In this document: positions 53,329-63,547 of the stretch, piece after piece | Layout of the letters: each line of letters begins with the position of its first letter | Numbering within the stretch: position 1 is the stretch's first letter | NCBI RefSeq assembly: GCF_003182595.1 | Contig: NZ_PDNZ01000005.1 | Coordinates: forward strand, 1 to 64,000 | Source: Prosthecochloris marina | GTDB taxonomy: Bacteria; Bacteroidota; Chlorobiia; Chlorobiales; Chlorobiaceae | Direction of reading: 5' to 3' | DNA: 64,000 nt | The notes under the pieces: model-generated | What the model was told of the DNA's origin: nothing | What the model saw: the letters and a program-made list of their open reading frames with translations, nothing else | Databases searched by the model: none | Position numbers and translations under genes: made by a program

Positions 53329-54903
53329 ATGGGGATTGTCGTTAATCTTGTTTTAATAGTTATTGCGTCACTTCTGTTTTTTTGCGTAGGGTTTTTTATC
53401 GGTCGTTTTCTGCTTGAGAAGATCGGAACGACAAAAGTGCTTGAAGCAGAAGAGCGGGCAGTTCAGATCGTACAGGAGGCCCAGAAAGAAGCGAATGAAT
53501 ACAAAGATCTGAAAGTCGCCGAAGTGAATCAGGAATGGAAAAAACGAAGACGAGAATTCGATGCAGATGTTACGGTAAAGAACAACAAGTTCAATCAGCT
53601 TCAGAAACAGATCCGCCAGAAAGAAAATAATGTGAAGCGGCAGAGTCAGGACCTTAAGGAAAGCGAAAAAAAGGTTTCCGAAAAACTCAAGGGGCTTGAG
53701 CATGACAGGGAGATGGTTGCAAGTAAAAACAGTGATCTGGAGCGGATTATTGCCGAGCAGAACCAGAAACTTGAAGCGATTGGTAACCTTCAGGCTGAAG
53801 AGGCGAAGCAGAAGCTGATAGAGAATATGGTTGCGGTTGCAAGGGAAGAAGCGACGGAAACGATACACAAAATTCATGAAGAAGCGGAGCAGGAGGCGAA
53901 CAAGATCGCTGAAAAAACATTGCTGACTGCGATACAGCGTGTTTCTTTCGAACAGGCGACTGAAAGTGCTCTCTCGGTTGTTCACATTCAGAGTGACGAA
54001 CTCAAGGGCCGTATTATTGGACGTGAAGGCAGAAACATCAAAGCCTTCGAAAATGCAACCGGGGTCGATATCATTGTTGACGATACTCCTGAAGTCGTTA
54101 TCCTTTCCTGTTTCGATCCTTTACGCCGTGAGCTTGCCAAACTGACTCTTCAAAAACTACTCATCGATGGAGTTATTCATCCGGTCGCGATCGAGAAGGC
54201 CTATGAGGATGCGAAAAAAGAGATCGATGACGTTATCATGAGCACGGGAGAGGAAACTCTGTCATCACTGCAAATTCCCGATATGCCTTCCGAGCTTGTT
54301 TCTCACATAGGAAAAATGAAATTCCATACGGTTTACGGTCAGAATCTCTTGCAGCATTCACGTGAAGTGGCCATGCTTGCAGGTCTCATGGCCGCTGAAA
54401 TCAAGCTCGATGCAAAACAGGCCAAACGTGCAGGATTACTGCATGATATCGGGCTTGTTCTTCCGGAGAGCGAAGAGCCTCATGCTATTGCAGGAATGAA
54501 ATATCTTCAGAAATTCAGGGAATCAAAGATTGTACTCAATGCCATTGCCGCTCATCATGGGGACATCGAAAAAGAGAGCCCTATTGCAGCTCTTATCGAA
54601 GCTGCCAATATAATCTCTTCTTCACGGCCGGGTGGCAGGGGTGCTGTGACGCCTGAAGGTCACGTGAAGCGTCTCGAAAATCTGGAAGAAATTGCTAAAG
54701 GTTTTCCGGGAGTCATCAAGACCTATGCTCTCCAGGCCGGAAGAGAGATCCGGGTTATTGTCGAGGGAGAAAATGTCAACGACTCACAGGCAGATGTCCT
54801 CGCTCACGATATAGCTCACAAGATAGAGGAAGAGGCCGATTATCCCGGTCAGATCAAGATTTCCATCATCAGGGAGAAACGCTCGGTTGCATTCGCAAAG
54901 TGA
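53329..54903 (+). CDS. rny: Ribonuclease Y
   Basis: A 524-residue membrane-anchored endoribonuclease. The N-terminal helix (IVVNLVLIVIASLLFFCVGFFIG) is followed by a long coiled coil (about 40-200), a KH domain with IGREGRNIKAFENATGVDI, and an HD phosphohydrolase domain with LLHDIG and AHHGDIEKESP. It starts mRNA decay at the membrane. A strong AAAGGAGG lies just upstream. Confidence 0.97.
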   Translation: MGIVVNLVLIVIASLLFFCVGFFIGRFLLEKIGTTKVLEAEERAVQIVQEAQKEANEYKDLKVAEVNQEWKKRRREFDADVTVKNNKFNQLQKQIRQKENNVKRQSQDLKESEKKVSEKLKGLEHDREMVASKNSDLERIIAEQNQKLEAIGNLQAEEAKQKLIENMVAVAREEATETIHKIHEEAEQEANKIAEKTLLTAIQRVSFEQATESALSVVHIQSDELKGRIIGREGRNIKAFENATGVDIIVDDTPEVVILSCFDPLRRELAKLTLQKLLIDGVIHPVAIEKAYEDAKKEIDDVIMSTGEETLSSLQIPDMPSELVSHIGKMKFHTVYGQNLLQHSREVAMLAGLMAAEIKLDAKQAKRAGLLHDIGLVLPESEEPHAIAGMKYLQKFRESKIVLNAIAAHHGDIEKESPIAALIEAANIISSSRPGGRGAVTPEGHVKRLENLEEIAKGFPGVIKTYALQAGREIRVIVEGENVNDSQADVLAHDIAHKIEEEADYPGQIKISIIREKRSVAFAK

Positions 54904-54950
54904 GGGAATAGTGACGAGAGGCGAGTAACAAGTTCAGAAAAATCGACAAA

Positions 54951-54977
54951 GGGCTGGCCGGCGTGCCGGCCCTTTTT
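54951..54977 (+). terminator. Terminator after rny
   Basis: GGGCTGGC (54951-54958) pairs with GCCGGCCC (54965-54972) with one G-T pair, followed by T5. It lies between convergent rny and hisB. Confidence 0.75.
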
Positions 54978-55013
54978 AGTTCTAAGTTCTTAGTTGAAGC
55001 ACTCAGCATTCAT

Positions 55014-55616
55014 TTACAGTGTTCCTTTTGTGGAGGGGACAGATGTCCCTGTAATTGAAACGGCCTGCTTGAGTGCGTATGCGAACGCCTTGAAAAGAGC
55101 TTCGATCTTGTGGTGCGTATTGCTCCCTTCGAGAACGGTCAGGTGAATGTTTGCCTGTAGCGTTCGGGAAAGTGAAAGGAAAAAATGCTCGATCATTTCG
55201 GTTGAAAAGCCGTTGATATCGGGTCGGTTGAAGTCGCATTTGAAAACACAGTAACTTCTTCCTCCAAGATCCAGGGCACAACGCGCAAGAGCTTCATCCA
55301 TCGGTATCATCGACCAGCCGTATCGTTGAACGCCTTTTTTGTCTCCCAACGCTTCCAGCATTGCCGAGCCCATGACGAGGGCGATGTCCTCAACTGAGTG
55401 ATGGTCGTCGACTTCCGTATCTCCTTTGCAGTGCAGTGTGAGATCGATGCCGGAGTGTTTGCTGAAGTTTGCCAGCATGTGATCGAGGAAAACCACGCCT
55501 GAATCAATGGAGTGCTGTCCTGAGCCGTCAAGGTTCAGTTCAACCTGGATATCGGTTTCGAATGTTTTACGCTTAACTTTTGCAGAGCGGATGTTCTCGT
55601 TTGCGTTTTCGGACAT
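55014..55616 (-). CDS. hisB: Imidazoleglycerol-phosphate dehydratase
   Basis: A 200-residue enzyme of histidine synthesis. Metal-binding motifs are [15 protein letters not shown] (residues about 70-85) and [16 protein letters not shown] (about 166-181); [17 protein letters not shown] is the early signature. It is the single-domain form, without the phosphatase domain seen in enterobacteria. It lies 8 bases after the stop of a small membrane-protein gene on the same strand. Confidence 0.96.
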   Translation of the reverse strand: MSENANENIRSAKVKRKTFETDIQVELNLDGSGQHSIDSGVVFLDHMLANFSKHSGIDLTLHCKGDTEVDDHHSVEDIALVMGSAMLEALGDKKGVQRYGWSMIPMDEALARCALDLGGRSYCVFKCDFNRPDINGFSTEMIEHFFLSLSRTLQANIHLTVLEGSNTHHKIEALFKAFAYALKQAVSITGTSVPSTKGTL

Positions 55617-55624
55617 AAAATGGG

Positions 55625-55867
55625 CTATCTGAAAATTTTATTGGCAAGATAAAGTAAAAAGCTTAAAATAACCGAAAGAACGATTGATGTGCCGATAGGG
55701 AAATAAAGTTTGAAATTGTCCCTGACTATTTTGAAGTCAAGAGGGAGATTGCCAAACCAGCGCATGTAATCCGGAGTTCCGGTCTTTTGAAATGTCATGA
55801 GAAGTACTCCGAAAACAACAGCAATGATTCCGATGACGACAAGTAGTTTTCCGAGTTCGGTAAACAC
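55625..55867 (-). CDS. DUF2905 small membrane protein
   Basis: An 80-residue protein with two membrane segments ([21 protein letters not shown] and [17 protein letters not shown]) and a conserved-looking middle [25 protein letters not shown] that matches DUF2905. Function unknown. It precedes hisB by 8 bases and probably shares its transcript. Confidence 0.85.
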   Translation of the reverse strand: MFTELGKLLVVIGIIAVVFGVLLMTFQKTGTPDYMRWFGNLPLDFKIVRDNFKLYFPIGTSIVLSVILSFLLYLANKIFR

Positions 55868-55973
55868 GGCTTGGATTTTTTCCGAAAGTTGCTAAATTAA
55901 GCCCTTCGTGATTTAAAAAGAAGGTACATTTTTGGGTGAATACCTTTTTAAATTAACAACATCCTGAGGGATT

Positions 55974-56324
55974 ATGCACGTTTTTCTTGTTGTTCTGATT
56001 CTGTTATCGTCCATCCTGCTCATTGGGGTTGTCCTTTTGCAAAACCCTAAAGGGGGAAGTGGTTTAACCAGTGGAATGGCGAGCCTGGGTACTGTCCAGA
56101 ATCTCGGGGTCAGGAGGACAGGCGATTTTCTGAGCAAGACAACGGCAATTCTTGCCGGTACGGTTATGGTGCTCAGCTTTGTCGTTCAGTTCACACTGCC
56201 TTCCAGGCAAGCATCTATAGATACCAGGGAAAGCATCTTGCAGAAAGAGCTGCCAGCAATTCCGGCCCCGGCTCCGGCAGAAAATGCCGTGCCTGAAGCA
56301 GTTCCGGAAAAAACGGCTGAATAA
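55974..56324 (+). CDS. secG: Protein translocase subunit SecG
   Basis: A 116-residue protein. The two SecG helices are [36 protein letters not shown] and [22 protein letters not shown]. The QNPKGGG-like loop is diagnostic. A Pro/Ala/Glu-rich tail of about 30 residues follows ([20 protein letters not shown]). It helps SecYEG move proteins across the inner membrane. Confidence 0.95.
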   Translation: MHVFLVVLILLSSILLIGVVLLQNPKGGSGLTSGMASLGTVQNLGVRRTGDFLSKTTAILAGTVMVLSFVVQFTLPSRQASIDTRESILQKELPAIPAPAPAENAVPEAVPEKTAE

Positions 56325-56350
56325 GTCAACGGCAAAAGAATTTATGGTAT

Positions 56351-56426
56351 GCGTTCGTAGCTCAAGTGGTAGAGCAACTGACTCTTAATCAGTGGGTTGA
56401 GGGTTCGACTCCTTCCGAACGCACCA
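56351..56426 (+). tRNA. tRNA-Lys (anticodon CTT)
   Basis: Acceptor GCGTTCG with CGAACGC. Anticodon arm ACTGA-CTCTTAA-TCAGT gives CTT. T-arm GAGGG-TTCGACT-CCTTC with one G-T pair. CCA is encoded at 56424-56426, unlike the other tRNAs here. Confidence 0.93.
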
Positions 56427-56435
56427 AAAATAGAG

Positions 56436-56466
56436 GCTTACAGGTGGAAATCTGTAAGCTTTTTTG
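56436..56466 (+). terminator. Terminator after tRNA-Lys
   Basis: GCTTACAG (56436-56443) pairs with CTGTAAGC (56452-56459), followed by a T-run. Confidence 0.8.
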
Positions 56467-56967
56467 TTTTTAAAAAGGGGGCGTTGTTTGTTAAGATAAA
56501 AAGTTGCCTTGAAATAATTACTTCCTGAAAATGGGGGATACTCCGATATTAGTCCTGTAAAAAACTTTGAAAAAGCAGGTTCAGAAAGGTGGAGTGCTAC
56601 GGGATAAGTATGCTCCGTTTCTGCGATAGCGGTATTTCCTATGATGCTGAAGATTCGCCCGGAATCGATTGCCTGAATGAACGGCCTGACAATGTCGAAA
56701 ACGTCGGGGGCTAACGTTACCACTTCGCTCATACAGGTGATTTCGTATGTCATTCGGTTTTAAATCGGCTTCCTCAACGATATGAAGCGGCAAGGCGACC
56801 TGGTTTTTTGATCTTCACTGAGTTTTGGGGCTCTTCATGTCAACACAGGTTGACAGTTTGAAAGAAAGAGAAGAAGAGGTTTCCTATGAAGAAACCTCTA
56901 TGGTGTTAGCATCAAGGGATAATTCGCTGAGGTATTTTCGGCAAGACCAGATTTTTCCGGAGAAGCC
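56467..56967. other. About 500 bases without a supported gene
   Basis: No ORF here has convincing start, composition and homology. A minus-strand reading at 56385-56753 runs through the tRNA-Lys antisense and looks spurious; a second at 56581-56793 is short and in another frame. The two could be remnants of one decayed gene. A hairpin AGAGGTTTC/GAAACCTCT (56875-56899) lies downstream of the L,D-transpeptidase-like gene on its strand and may be its terminator. Confidence 0.4.
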
Positions 56968-57627
56968 TCAGTCCTTATCCTTGTTTGCGAGAAGCTGTTC
57001 AATCGGAGCAGCTTCGGGAAGGATATAGACTATGCCTGCTTTAGGCTTGAAGAGAGGGGTGAGTACGTTTGTGAATAACGGTTTGGAAACATTGATGCAG
57101 CCCCATGTGATTCTGTTGTCCGCTGATGTGGTGGAATTGAGGCGGGTTTTCCTTCTCTGACCAGGGACGTTGGCGACCGGGTGCAGTCCGACAGCGTATT
57201 TTGTGTCGACCCATAAAACATCCTTACCCCGATGGTCGGGTCCAAACACCGATACGTAACGTCCGGAAGGAGTAACGCGGTCGTTTTTGCCTATGGATGA
57301 AAGCCGGGCATTGAGGGTTTTAGGGTCGATTCTGTCTGATTTTGCAATGCCAAGCAGAACGGGTCCATGGTCCACAATCTTGCTTTTTGCATCAAAAACA
57401 AAGATATGGGCGTTTTTCTTATCGATGATTGCGTAGGGCAGTTTCCGGTTATCCTTGTTCTTTTTAACCCAGGAAACGGTTTTCCGTACTTCTTCGGAGG
57501 CGAAATGAAGCTCCTTGCCATCCTTCGCGTTAGCATTTTCACTGTTGAGGATGACCAGCGATAAAAGAACCGACAACAATACAGCTGTTTTCCAGGTATT
57601 ACTGATGATCTTTAATGCTTGTGTCAT
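56968..57627 (-). CDS. L,D-transpeptidase-like (YkuD family) exported protein
   Basis: A 219-residue protein with a signal peptide (WKTAVLLSVLLSLVILNSENANA). The YkuD domain shows IIDKKNAHIFVFDA at the start and the catalytic region GLHPV...., then STTSADNRITWGCINVSKP, with His and the nucleophilic Cys in WGCI. The family crosslinks peptidoglycan or anchors proteins to it; some members only cleave. It stands alone on the minus strand. Confidence 0.88.
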   Translation of the reverse strand: MTQALKIISNTWKTAVLLSVLLSLVILNSENANAKDGKELHFASEEVRKTVSWVKKNKDNRKLPYAIIDKKNAHIFVFDAKSKIVDHGPVLLGIAKSDRIDPKTLNARLSSIGKNDRVTPSGRYVSVFGPDHRGKDVLWVDTKYAVGLHPVANVPGQRRKTRLNSTTSADNRITWGCINVSKPLFTNVLTPLFKPKAGIVYILPEAAPIEQLLANKDKD

Positions 57628-58039
57628 AGCAAGGAATGTTTCGTTTGATGAAAACCAACTTTATACACATATAATTTAAAGTATATAAATTCTATTTACA
57701 AAATAACTGTTATTACCTTTCTCTCACTCCTTCTACCGGCGCCGATGTTTGGTTTCCTTTTCTGCTCCAGGTGCTTATAAAGGTTAACATTTCAAAACAT
57801 TTAGACGTTCAACAGGGTTGGCATAAGGCCGCCTCTCGTATCGTACCTGTTGTTCACTATGGATGCTGGATCACCCTGTGTAATAAGCAAAAAGTATTAC
57901 ACAGGGCGTTTGACTTCTCACTTTTGCCATCCTTTGACTTTTCGTTCAGTGATTGCGGTTGGATGCCTCAACAATCGTATGTCTTGCCTATATTATCGCG
58001 ATGATGTCTGTCTTTTCCTGCGAAAAAGTCGTGATACCA
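57628..58039. repeat. Gene-free stretch with dispersed repeat pieces and a perfect hairpin
   Basis: The first ~90 bases are very AT-rich and may hold promoters for the minus-strand gene. Further on, TCTCACTTTTGCCATCCTT (57916-57934) matches 31572-31590. A perfect 12-bp hairpin CCCTGTGTAATA/TATTACACAGGG (57874-57906) has no T-run, so it is not an ordinary terminator. Confidence 0.5.
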
Positions 58040-59365
58040 ATGAAGATACTGTATCGCTATATACTCAAAGAGCATGTCGGTCCCTTTTTCTTTGCCTTTT
58101 TCACCATTCTCTTTGTTTTCACATTACAGTTCGTTACCCGTTTTTTCGACCGTTTTGTCGGTAAGGGTCTTGAATTTTTTGTTGTCGTTGAGCTGATTGT
58201 GCTGCAGATCGCCTGGATGGTTGTGCTTGCAGCTCCTATGGCTGTTTTGATTGCTACTCTCGTTGTGTTCGGAAACCTTACGAACAGCTCGGAAATAACC
58301 GTCATGAGGGCTGGTGGTCTGTCTCTTTATCGGCTTATCGTTCCGGTTTTGCTGGCGGGTGTTTTTCTCACGATTGTAATGGAACGGTTCAACAATATTG
58401 TGCTTCCGGAAGCAAACTATCAGGCCAAACAGCTGTTGAGAGACATAACAAGGGCTAAACCCAGTTTCGGGCTAACGGAAAATGCTTTTTCAGGGCTTGT
58501 AGACGGTTATTCTATTCTTGTCAGGGAGACAGGGGATGATGCTGAGACGCTCAAGGGAATTACGATTTACGAGACAAAAGAAGATGATGAAAAAACTGTC
58601 ATTACAGCCGAGAGGGGCAGTATTACGTTTACGTCCGATTATCATTATTTGATTTTAACGCTGCTTGACGGACAGATGCATGAGTTGAGAGAAGAGGACA
58701 GTGAAGAATATAGAATCACGACCTTCGATAAGCATCGTTATGTTTTTTCTTCTACCGGTTACGGTTTTGAGCGTACCGACGGCAACGAAATACGCCGAGG
58801 CGATCGGGAACTGTCCGCCAGGCAGCTGTATGTCGTGGGGCAGCAATTTCGAGAGCGCGGGAGTGAAGCTCAAAAGCATATCAGCGATGCTGTTTTGCGT
58901 GAACAGGAGACAATAAACAGGCAGCGTGATTCGGTCCAGCCGGCAAATGCTTCAGTAACCGGATATACCGTTGAGAAAAAAGCACTGGCTCTGCAGCAGG
59001 TGGAAAAAATGCTTGCACGAATTGACCGGGAGATCGATCATATGGAGCGCAGCAGGGATATGTATAACAAGTACATGGTTGAGTTTCATAAAAAGTATGC
59101 ACTTTCGTTTGCCTGCACCGTTTTCGTGTTAGTCGGGGTTCCCCTCGGGGTTCTTGCGAAACGAGGCGGTTTCGGGGTCGGTGCAGGCTTGTCCCTCTTG
59201 TTTTTTGTGAGTTACTGGTCCTTGCTTATCATGGGCGAAGAGTTATCCGACAGGAGTTTGCTTGATCCAGGGATAGCGATGTGGATCGCCAATGTTGTCA
59301 TGCTACTGATCGGTGTCATTGCCCTGATTCGTGTTTCCGGTCTTGCTATTGGTTCAGGTCGGTAG
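58040..59365 (+). CDS. LptF/LptG-family permease (lipopolysaccharide export)
   Basis: About 441 residues. Three N-terminal and three C-terminal membrane segments flank a large periplasmic domain, the LptF/LptG layout. The opening [25 protein letters not shown] and the [17 protein letters not shown] cytoplasmic coupling loop are family marks. The periplasmic part contains an inserted helical coil (about residues 255-340, [22 protein letters not shown] ... [22 protein letters not shown]). The ATG at 58040 fits the family start. It works with LptB and the other permease; those genes are elsewhere. Confidence 0.9.
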   Translation: MKILYRYILKEHVGPFFFAFFTILFVFTLQFVTRFFDRFVGKGLEFFVVVELIVLQIAWMVVLAAPMAVLIATLVVFGNLTNSSEITVMRAGGLSLYRLIVPVLLAGVFLTIVMERFNNIVLPEANYQAKQLLRDITRAKPSFGLTENAFSGLVDGYSILVRETGDDAETLKGITIYETKEDDEKTVITAERGSITFTSDYHYLILTLLDGQMHELREEDSEEYRITTFDKHRYVFSSTGYGFERTDGNEIRRGDRELSARQLYVVGQQFRERGSEAQKHISDAVLREQETINRQRDSVQPANASVTGYTVEKKALALQQVEKMLARIDREIDHMERSRDMYNKYMVEFHKKYALSFACTVFVLVGVPLGVLAKRGGFGVGAGLSLLFFVSYWSLLIMGEELSDRSLLDPGIAMWIANVVMLLIGVIALIRVSGLAIGSGR

Positions 59366-59750
59366 CGTCATCTGAAACTTCAGAGGCGCTTCTATCCTTA
59401 CTTAGCTTCTTTTTGTTGCCGTTTTTATCCAGGCAGACAAACGTGATCTGGGTGGTGAAGACCATTTCACGTTCTCCTGTGTCAATACTGTCTTTATATG
59501 CGTTGACGGTGTATTCAACCGAAGTCTGTCCTTCACGGTTTTTTACGGTCTCAAAACAGAGAATAGTCCCTTTTTTTATGCTTTTTCTGAACACAATCTT
59601 GTCCATGGCAACGGTTACGAAGTTGCAGCCGGGATAGTCCAGCGTAACGGCAATGTATCCCATTTCATCTATCCATTTCAGCAGATTGCCGCCGAAGAGG
59701 TAGCCATAATGGTTGAGGTGCTCAGGAAGAACAAGTTTGTAATTTTCCAT
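59346..59750 (-). CDS. Acyl-CoA thioesterase (hotdog fold)
   Basis: A 134-residue single hotdog domain. [28 protein letters not shown] is the signature (N-H-x-G..FGG..L..D), followed by [15 protein letters not shown] and [18 protein letters not shown]. The family hydrolyses acyl-CoA. The C-terminal charged tail overlaps the end of the convergent LptF/LptG gene by 20 bases. Confidence 0.88.
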   Translation of the reverse strand: MENYKLVLPEHLNHYGYLFGGNLLKWIDEMGYIAVTLDYPGCNFVTVAMDKIVFRKSIKKGTILCFETVKNREGQTSVEYTVNAYKDSIDTGEREMVFTTQITFVCLDKNGNKKKLSKDRSASEVSDDATDLNQ

Positions 59751-59798
59751 GTTTTTTTGACTTTGGCCTTTGCCTTGATGTTGACGATGAGGGCATTT

Positions 59799-61439
59799 CT
59801 AAAAACCATCTGATGACGGCTTTACCATAATAACCTTTTCTTTTTCCGCTAGAACCTGGCCGATAGGCATGTTTCTGGCTCGTCTAATATATTTTTTTTC
59901 GGTATACATTACAGGAACGAGTTCTGAATGTTTTGCGGAAGAGTAAAATGCCGCGATTTCGGCAGCTTTCTCTATTTCGGTGGTGTTTTGCATCGTTGCT
60001 CCGCGCAGGATGCAGTGTGAGCCGGCAGCTCCGCGAGCGTGGAGCCAGATGTCATGTGGTTTTGCAAAGGAAAAAGTCAGGTCTTCGTTGTTCCTGGCGT
60101 TTTTGCCGACATAAAGCACCGCTTTTTGTGTGATGGGAAATGTTCTGAACGGTAATGGCTTCTTCTCCTTTTTTGATGTGCGTTCGAGTCCGAGCGATTT
60201 AAGGGCAGTATGGTTTGTTTGGTAAAAATTTCTGACTTGAGAGGGTGTCGAGAGCTCCGATGACAGCTCTATGAGTGTTACGAGTTCACGCTTCTGTTTT
60301 GCAAGTGCATTGCTTCTTTTTATACCTCCTTCGATTTTTTCTTTCGCTTTCGATGCTTTTCGAAACCATGCCGCAGCGTTTTGTTGCAAGGTCAGTTCCG
60401 GATTAAGGGAGATCGTTACGGGGCAGGAGGACGGGTCAAAAATATTGTTTACCGTCATCTGATTTTTTTGATGCCCGGTATTGTACAGATTTGCCATAAT
60501 CAGGTGTCCGTTTCGCTCATATTCATCGGCTTGTTTTCTGAGTTTTTCGGGACGGAAAAGAGCTTGTTCACGTTCTATTTTTGTCATTTTGTGTTTTAGC
60601 TTTTTGTCGAGTTCGCCAACAAGCTCTCTTGTTTTCAGATGTTGCCATGTTTTGCCGCTGTAGAGGTTCAAACCCTCATGTATTGTTTCAAGGCTGGTGG
60701 AGGTTTTCGGGGAGTTATGCAGGATTGAAAATTCAGGGTAGCTATCCTTGCCGATAAACACGGCAGGATGCGGGTCAAGCAATTCGTAAAAAAGAGTGGC
60801 AAACTCGGCATGGATATTTTCCACAGAGTGATTGTTGTCGCAACGGCAGGTGAGTTCCCTTGCAAGCTGGCGGTCAAAACCGGGAAGCATCTTTATCAGT
60901 TTTTCCAAGAGATCTCTTGCAGGTGTTTCTGAGAATCGTTTTGAAAAAAAAGCTCGATCGTAAGCCAGAGGTTCAAGTGAGCGCAGTATTTCAGGCTTGG
61001 CGGGATGGCTTTCTTTTTTCCCGGAAGTATTGTCGGGAACACCATGCTTGAAGGCACCGATGAACATTCTGTTTTTTTCCAGAAGAACGTTTGTTTTGGC
61101 GCTGAAAAGCTGCAGGATTATAGCATAATTATCTTCGAGCTGTAACCGGATTATTCTGTCGCAAGGATCAATGGTGATTTCAGAGATTTTTTTTTCAGCA
61201 ATTTCTGGCATCAAATCCACGGTGTTACGCTGCTTTCTGTTCAATCCTTTTCTGGTATAGAGACAGAACTTGGGATGGCCTGTAACGACAACAAGCTGCA
61301 GATGGTCACCCTTGTTGGTTATCAGGCTTATGGTTATTTCGTTTCGCTGCTGCGAAAATACTTCGAAAACGTAGCCGTTCTTTAGCAGGTTATCCAATTC
61401 CCTTGCCAGATGGTATAGGGTGAAATAGTTGCGCAGCAT
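59799..61439 (-). CDS. NFACT-family protein (RqcH-like)
   Basis: About 546 residues. The N-terminal NFACT-N domain opens [22 protein letters not shown] and contains [21 protein letters not shown]. Helix-hairpin-helix and long coiled-coil segments follow (about 260-400). The C-terminal NFACT-R domain has [48 protein letters not shown], the [11 protein letters not shown] motif being diagnostic. Family members bind stalled 50S subunits and add alanine tails in ribosome rescue. Start at 61439 where the family begins. Confidence 0.9.
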   Translation of the reverse strand: MLRNYFTLYHLARELDNLLKNGYVFEVFSQQRNEITISLITNKGDHLQLVVVTGHPKFCLYTRKGLNRKQRNTVDLMPEIAEKKISEITIDPCDRIIRLQLEDNYAIILQLFSAKTNVLLEKNRMFIGAFKHGVPDNTSGKKESHPAKPEILRSLEPLAYDRAFFSKRFSETPARDLLEKLIKMLPGFDRQLARELTCRCDNNHSVENIHAEFATLFYELLDPHPAVFIGKDSYPEFSILHNSPKTSTSLETIHEGLNLYSGKTWQHLKTRELVGELDKKLKHKMTKIEREQALFRPEKLRKQADEYERNGHLIMANLYNTGHQKNQMTVNNIFDPSSCPVTISLNPELTLQQNAAAWFRKASKAKEKIEGGIKRSNALAKQKRELVTLIELSSELSTPSQVRNFYQTNHTALKSLGLERTSKKEKKPLPFRTFPITQKAVLYVGKNARNNEDLTFSFAKPHDIWLHARGAAGSHCILRGATMQNTTEIEKAAEIAAFYSSAKHSELVPVMYTEKKYIRRARNMPIGQVLAEKEKVIMVKPSSDGF

Positions 61440-61603
61440 CGTTGTTCTGTATGTTTTTTCTTTCTTTATTTGTAACAAATCGGGTTGTATTGCAATTCCA
61501 GCAACCCAGCCACGTGATTATCGAAGGGACGGAAAACACGCAATACAACATGCTGAACGTGTCGTTTTCGACATTTTTGAAACAATGTATCAAAATCCGG
61601 TCT

Positions 61604-62128
61604 ATGCCTGAAAATGTCCAACAAGACAACTGCTGTTCTCCCGATGGTGGAGAAGAAGGCTTCACCCATGAGAAACGGCTTGGGTGGCATGAGTATTTCA
61701 TGAGTGTTGCTCACCTGATTTCGCGCAGGGCTACCTGCACCAGAGGGCATGTCGGTGCAGTGCTCGTTCGGGATAACAATATTCTTTCTACCGGTTATAA
61801 CGGCGCACCTTCGGGTTTGCCGCATTGCAATGAAACAACCTGTAAAATCTATCGCAGCACCCATCCTGATGGAACGGTGGAAGAGAATTGCGTCAATACC
61901 ATTCATGCGGAGATCAATGCAATAGCACAAGCAGCAAAACACGGTGTTTCCATTAAGGATGCCGATATTTACATTACAGCCAGTCCGTGCATTCATTGTC
62001 TGAAAGTGCTGATCAACGTCGGTATTAAGACCATATACTACGACAAGCCCTACAAGATCGACCATATTGCCGAACTGCTGCGTCTTTCGGGTGTAAAACT
62101 GGTGCAAATACATGTTGAAATGCCTTAA
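61604..62128 (+). CDS. Deoxycytidylate (dCMP) deaminase
   Basis: About 174 residues. Zinc ligands are HAEINAI (with catalytic Glu) and [41 protein letters not shown] is the family stretch. It converts dCMP to dUMP for thymidylate synthesis. The ATG at 61604 has no good Shine-Dalgarno; another start at 61550 is possible. It is divergent from the NFACT gene and 18 bases before ribD, with which it may be co-transcribed. Confidence 0.9.
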   Translation: MPENVQQDNCCSPDGGEEGFTHEKRLGWHEYFMSVAHLISRRATCTRGHVGAVLVRDNNILSTGYNGAPSGLPHCNETTCKIYRSTHPDGTVEENCVNTIHAEINAIAQAAKHGVSIKDADIYITASPCIHCLKVLINVGIKTIYYDKPYKIDHIAELLRLSGVKLVQIHVEMP

Positions 62129-62146
62129 TCGCCGACATGACAACTT

Positions 62147-63265
62147 ATGGCCGTAAAGAAGACAAGAAGAGATTTGCAGCATCATGAACATTTTATGTCG
62201 CGCTGTCTTCAGCTTGCCCGAAAAGGTGCCGGCTATGTCAGTCCCAACCCCATGGTTGGTTCTGTACTCGTCGTTGATAACCGGATTGTAGGAGAAGGGT
62301 TCCATCAACGGTTCGGTGGGCCGCATGCCGAAGTCAACGCTATCGCTTGTGTGGATGATGAGGCTTTGCTGCCCCGATCTACCCTGTATGTCAACCTCGA
62401 ACCTTGCTCACATCACGGTAAGACCCCTCCCTGCAGTGATCTTATCATTCAAAAAAAGATTCCCAGAGTTGTTGTCGCTTGCAGAGATCCTCATAAAAAA
62501 GTTGCAGGAAAAGGTATCGCGAAACTGCGGAAAGCCGGAGTGGAGGTTATCGAGGGGATTCTTGAGAAGGAGGCTCTTAAACTGAACGAGGCATTCGTGA
62601 AAAGTCATGTCAAAAACATGCCGTTTGTCGCCCTCAAGCTTGCTCAAACCCTCGATGGAAAAATAGCAACCGTAACGGGCCGGTCGAAGTGGATTACAGG
62701 CAAGGAGGCAAGAAGGCATGTGCACAGCCTTCGCAGCTGTTACGATGCCGTTCTTACAGGATCGGCAACCGTTCTTGCCGATGATCCTCGGTTGACGGTT
62801 CGTCATACGATGGGGCGCAACCCCCTGCGTGTCGTACTTGACCGGACGTTACAGTTGCCTCATACAGCTAAAATTTTCAATGGCGATGCGCCGACGCTTC
62901 TTTTTACTTCGGTGGGAAGTTCCGATACCATGAAGCTTGACCTCTTGCAGAAAAACGGTGTCGAGGTGGTGCACATCAACGAAAAACAGAACGGTCTCGA
63001 CCTTGAAGAGGTTCTGTCGGTTCTTCATGCAAAAGGCATCCTTTCCGTTTTTGTCGAAGCAGGTTCCAGGCTTTCAGCTTCTCTGCTTCGATCCATGCTT
63101 GTCGATAAGGTTTATATCTATATTGCTCCCAAGCTCTTCGGTGGTGACGGTCTTGACTCTTTTGCCCCGCTCGATGTTCATACTCCCGATAAGGCTTTTC
63201 ATTTCCACTTCGAGGCACCCTTCTTTTTTGGCGAAGACATTTTACTCGAAGCCTACATGCAGTAA
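62147..63265 (+). CDS. ribD: Bifunctional riboflavin deaminase/reductase
   Basis: A 372-residue two-domain enzyme. The N-terminal deaminase has HAEVNAI and [14 protein letters not shown] as zinc ligands. The C-terminal reductase contains [45 protein letters not shown] and late [14 protein letters not shown]. It performs the second and third riboflavin steps. Other rib genes are not in view. Confidence 0.96.
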   Translation: MAVKKTRRDLQHHEHFMSRCLQLARKGAGYVSPNPMVGSVLVVDNRIVGEGFHQRFGGPHAEVNAIACVDDEALLPRSTLYVNLEPCSHHGKTPPCSDLIIQKKIPRVVVACRDPHKKVAGKGIAKLRKAGVEVIEGILEKEALKLNEAFVKSHVKNMPFVALKLAQTLDGKIATVTGRSKWITGKEARRHVHSLRSCYDAVLTGSATVLADDPRLTVRHTMGRNPLRVVLDRTLQLPHTAKIFNGDAPTLLFTSVGSSDTMKLDLLQKNGVEVVHINEKQNGLDLEEVLSVLHAKGILSVFVEAGSRLSASLLRSMLVDKVYIYIAPKLFGGDGLDSFAPLDVHTPDKAFHFHFEAPFFFGEDILLEAYMQ

Positions 63266-63412
63266 ACTTCTTTCGGCTGCGATTTTTTACACTTTTCTTT
63301 CGTTAAAAACCTCTTCGTATCGGTGTTTTTTACGACATCGACTCGCCTGGTTTTTCTCCTTTTTTATTTCCGCGTTTGGTTTTATGGATGGTTTTTTATA
63401 ACATCATACTTT

Positions 63413-63438
63413 ATGAGTATATGTATATATATTCTCAT
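63413..63438. promoter_or_regulatory. Imperfect 26-base dyad upstream of the porin gene
   Basis: ATGAG...CTCAT ends with an AT-rich centre; 11 of 13 base pairs are symmetric. It lies about 110 bases before the porin start, within an AT-rich stretch that also offers TATATAT-like -10 sequences. It could be an operator; the binder is unknown. Confidence 0.35.
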
Positions 63439-63547
63439 GATTATATGATTTTGTTCGGCGTTTGAAGGTGGAAAAGGATACGCTTTCAGCATCGGCAAAA
63501 AGAAGAACGCGAGGAAACACCAACACAACCACTTAGAATGCAACAAC

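Noticed and set aside
56385..56753. Minus-strand ORF of 122 codons over tRNA-Lys
   Set aside because: Its C-terminal part is simply the antisense of the tRNA and terminator; such readings are common false genes. No recognisable domain.
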